This document shows positions 5,050 through 5,931 of a stretch of 5,931 bases of DNA, one piece after another. The notes under the pieces were generated by a model. The model was given only the letters and a program-made list of their open reading frames with translations. It searched no databases and was not told the origin of the DNA. The DNA lies in contig CAJUDQ010000003.1 of assembly GCA_910585215.1 (NCBI GenBank), positions 134,829-140,759 on the forward strand, written 5' to 3'. The position numbers and the translations under genes were made by a program. How positions within the stretch are numbered: the stretch's first letter is position 1; every line of letters starts with the position of its first letter. This stretch comes from an uncultured Lachnospiraceae bacterium (GTDB lineage Bacteria > Bacillota > Clostridia > Lachnospirales > Lachnospiraceae).

Positions 5050-5931
5050 TCAAACACATCTGCAAGCAATGTGTTTTCCTCGTTGCTCGCTCAAATCAAT
5101 GATTCTCGCCATTTGCTTCGCAGCACGGTCATAGCTCGCATGAGTGTAAACATTCAGAATAACGCCTACATCAGAATGTCCCATTACATACTGCAAGTTC
5201 TTGATATCCATGCCCGCACTTGCCATATTAGTACAAAATGTGTGACGGAACACATGGGGCATGATATGAGGAAGCGGTTTATCCGGGTGCAGCTTCTTGT
5301 ATTTCTTCATAGCCCAGCGCATTTCGTTTTCGATATGCAACGCTACTTTCGGCTTATCGTCCTTATCCAGCAAAAGGAAACTACCATATCCGTCCACAAC
5401 GATTTCCGTTTTCACTTTCTTGCGGCGGGCAAGGATATTGTTTAGACTTTGAAAAACTTCATCCGTCATAGGAATATAGCGGCAACCACATTCTGTCTTA
5501 GTTTTCTCGACATAGTATTTCCCGCCACGTTCCCGGACAAGCTGGTGGTCTACCCGGATTCTCCGGCTTTCAAAGTCCAAATCGCTCTTTGTCAAACCGC
5601 AAAACTCGCTGACACGCATACCAGTTCCCAGCAGAACCACAAATTCATCATAATACTTCGCATAGGTTTTATCTTCCCGGATAAAGCCCATCCAAAGTTC
5701 CTGTTGTTCCGGTGTCATGGCAATCCGCTTCTGTGAATCATTGGGAACAACGTCCACCAATTTGAAATCAAAAGGATTTCTACGGATAATGTCCTCGTTG
5801 TATGCCATTTGAAAGGCTGGCTTGACAACGCCCCGGACGCTTGTGATTGTACTGTAACCTTTGCCGTCATTATGCAGCTTCATAATCCATTGCTGTGCGT
5901 CTGATACTTTGATATCCCTTATCTGGCGATA
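5050..5931 (-). CDS. int: Tyrosine recombinase/integrase, Tn916 family, 5' end cut by window edge
   Basis: Catalyses excision and integration of a mobile element by site-specific strand exchange through a 3'-phosphotyrosine link. The reading frame stays open to base 5931 (first readable residues YRQIRDIKVSDAQQWI), so the ATG at 5881-5883 is internal. The visible part is 293 residues; Tn916 Int has about 405, so roughly the first 110 (arm-binding domain and the start of the core-binding domain) are missing. The end of the core-binding domain fills about residues 1-60, followed by the catalytic domain. In fragment numbering the catalytic set is complete: R106 (GTGMRVSEF), K145 (KTKTE hairpin), H226 and R229 (PHVFRHT), H252 (MGHSD) and nucleophile Y262 (NVYTH, codon 5146-5148). 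NPFDFKL, DKTYAKYYDE and DLDFESRRIRVDHQLVRE echo Tn916 Int. It is transcribed toward the adjacent non-coding repeats, as in Tn916, where int lies at one end of the element. The G+C content is higher than in the neighbouring genes, consistent with horizontal transfer. Confidence 0.93.
   Translation of the reverse strand, partial: YRQIRDIKVSDAQQWIMKLHNDGKGYSTITSVRGVVKPAFQMAYNEDIIRRNPFDFKLVDVVPNDSQKRIAMTPEQQELWMGFIREDKTYAKYYDEFVVLLGTGMRVSEFCGLTKSDLDFESRRIRVDHQLVRERGGKYYVEKTKTECGCRYIPMTDEVFQSLNNILARRKKVKTEIVVDGYGSFLLLDKDDKPKVALHIENEMRWAMKKYKKLHPDKPLPHIMPHVFRHTFCTNMASAGMDIKNLQYVMGHSDVGVILNVYTHASYDRAAKQMARIIDLSEQRGKHIACRCV
5052..5076. repeat. Perfect 8-bp inverted repeat over the integrase stop region
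   Basis: AAACACAT (5052-5059) and ATGTGTTT (5069-5076) pair perfectly around a 9-base loop. They cover the last eight codons of the integrase, and the left arm shares one base (5052) with the stop codon. It could form an RNA hairpin at the 3' end of the int message. No T-run follows, so terminator function is uncertain. Confidence 0.5.

Noticed and set aside
5071..5736. Two plus-strand open frames of 124 and 95 codons opposite the integrase
   Set aside because: Both are antisense to the conserved catalytic domain of the integrase and have no recognisable motifs. They are shadow frames.

Overview
The window looks like a low-GC Firmicute, most likely a gut clostridium of the Lachnospiraceae type. 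The grounds are the AT-rich coding sequence, strong GGAGG-type ribosome binding sites, a Tn916-type integrase, and a small protein of a kind I associate with that group. The organism assignment is inference from sequence style, not a database match. All credible genes lie on the minus strand, so transcription runs from high to low coordinates.

Layout, right to left. Bases 5050-5931 hold the C-terminal three quarters of a Tn916-family tyrosine recombinase; its 5' end is cut by the window edge. Its DNA is clearly richer in G+C than the rest. Bases 4811-5049 are non-coding. They hold two sets of short tandem direct repeats (10-bp and 12-bp units) and a hairpin, as expected at the terminus of an integrated element, so the element-chromosome boundary probably falls here. 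Then follows a co-directional set that looks like ordinary chromosome: a low-molecular-weight protein-tyrosine phosphatase (4337-4810), a full-length cytoplasmic LacZ-type GH2 beta-galactosidase (1157-4273), and a Nudix hydrolase of the 8-oxo-dGTPase type (644-1102, TTG start preferred). Gaps between them are short, and no strong internal promoter or terminator was seen, so they may be co-transcribed, although their functions are unrelated. The beta-galactosidase has no transporter or regulator beside it in this window.

A new promoter, whose -35 box contains the Nudix stop codon, precedes a small conserved-looking protein of unknown function (71-547). Its N-terminal half resembles the RRXRR/PLMP module found at the start of IscB-like proteins. 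Its 5' end is partly duplicated upstream as a 14-residue in-frame mini-ORF. Its 3' end is uncertain.

The first 32 bases are not biological: they match the Illumina TruSeq adapter. The left edge is therefore an assembly end with untrimmed adapter, and the adjoining bases deserve caution. I see no CRISPR array, tRNA, rRNA or defence operon. The most interesting items are the RRXRR-like small protein with its duplicated start, and the integrative-element end next to the phosphatase gene.
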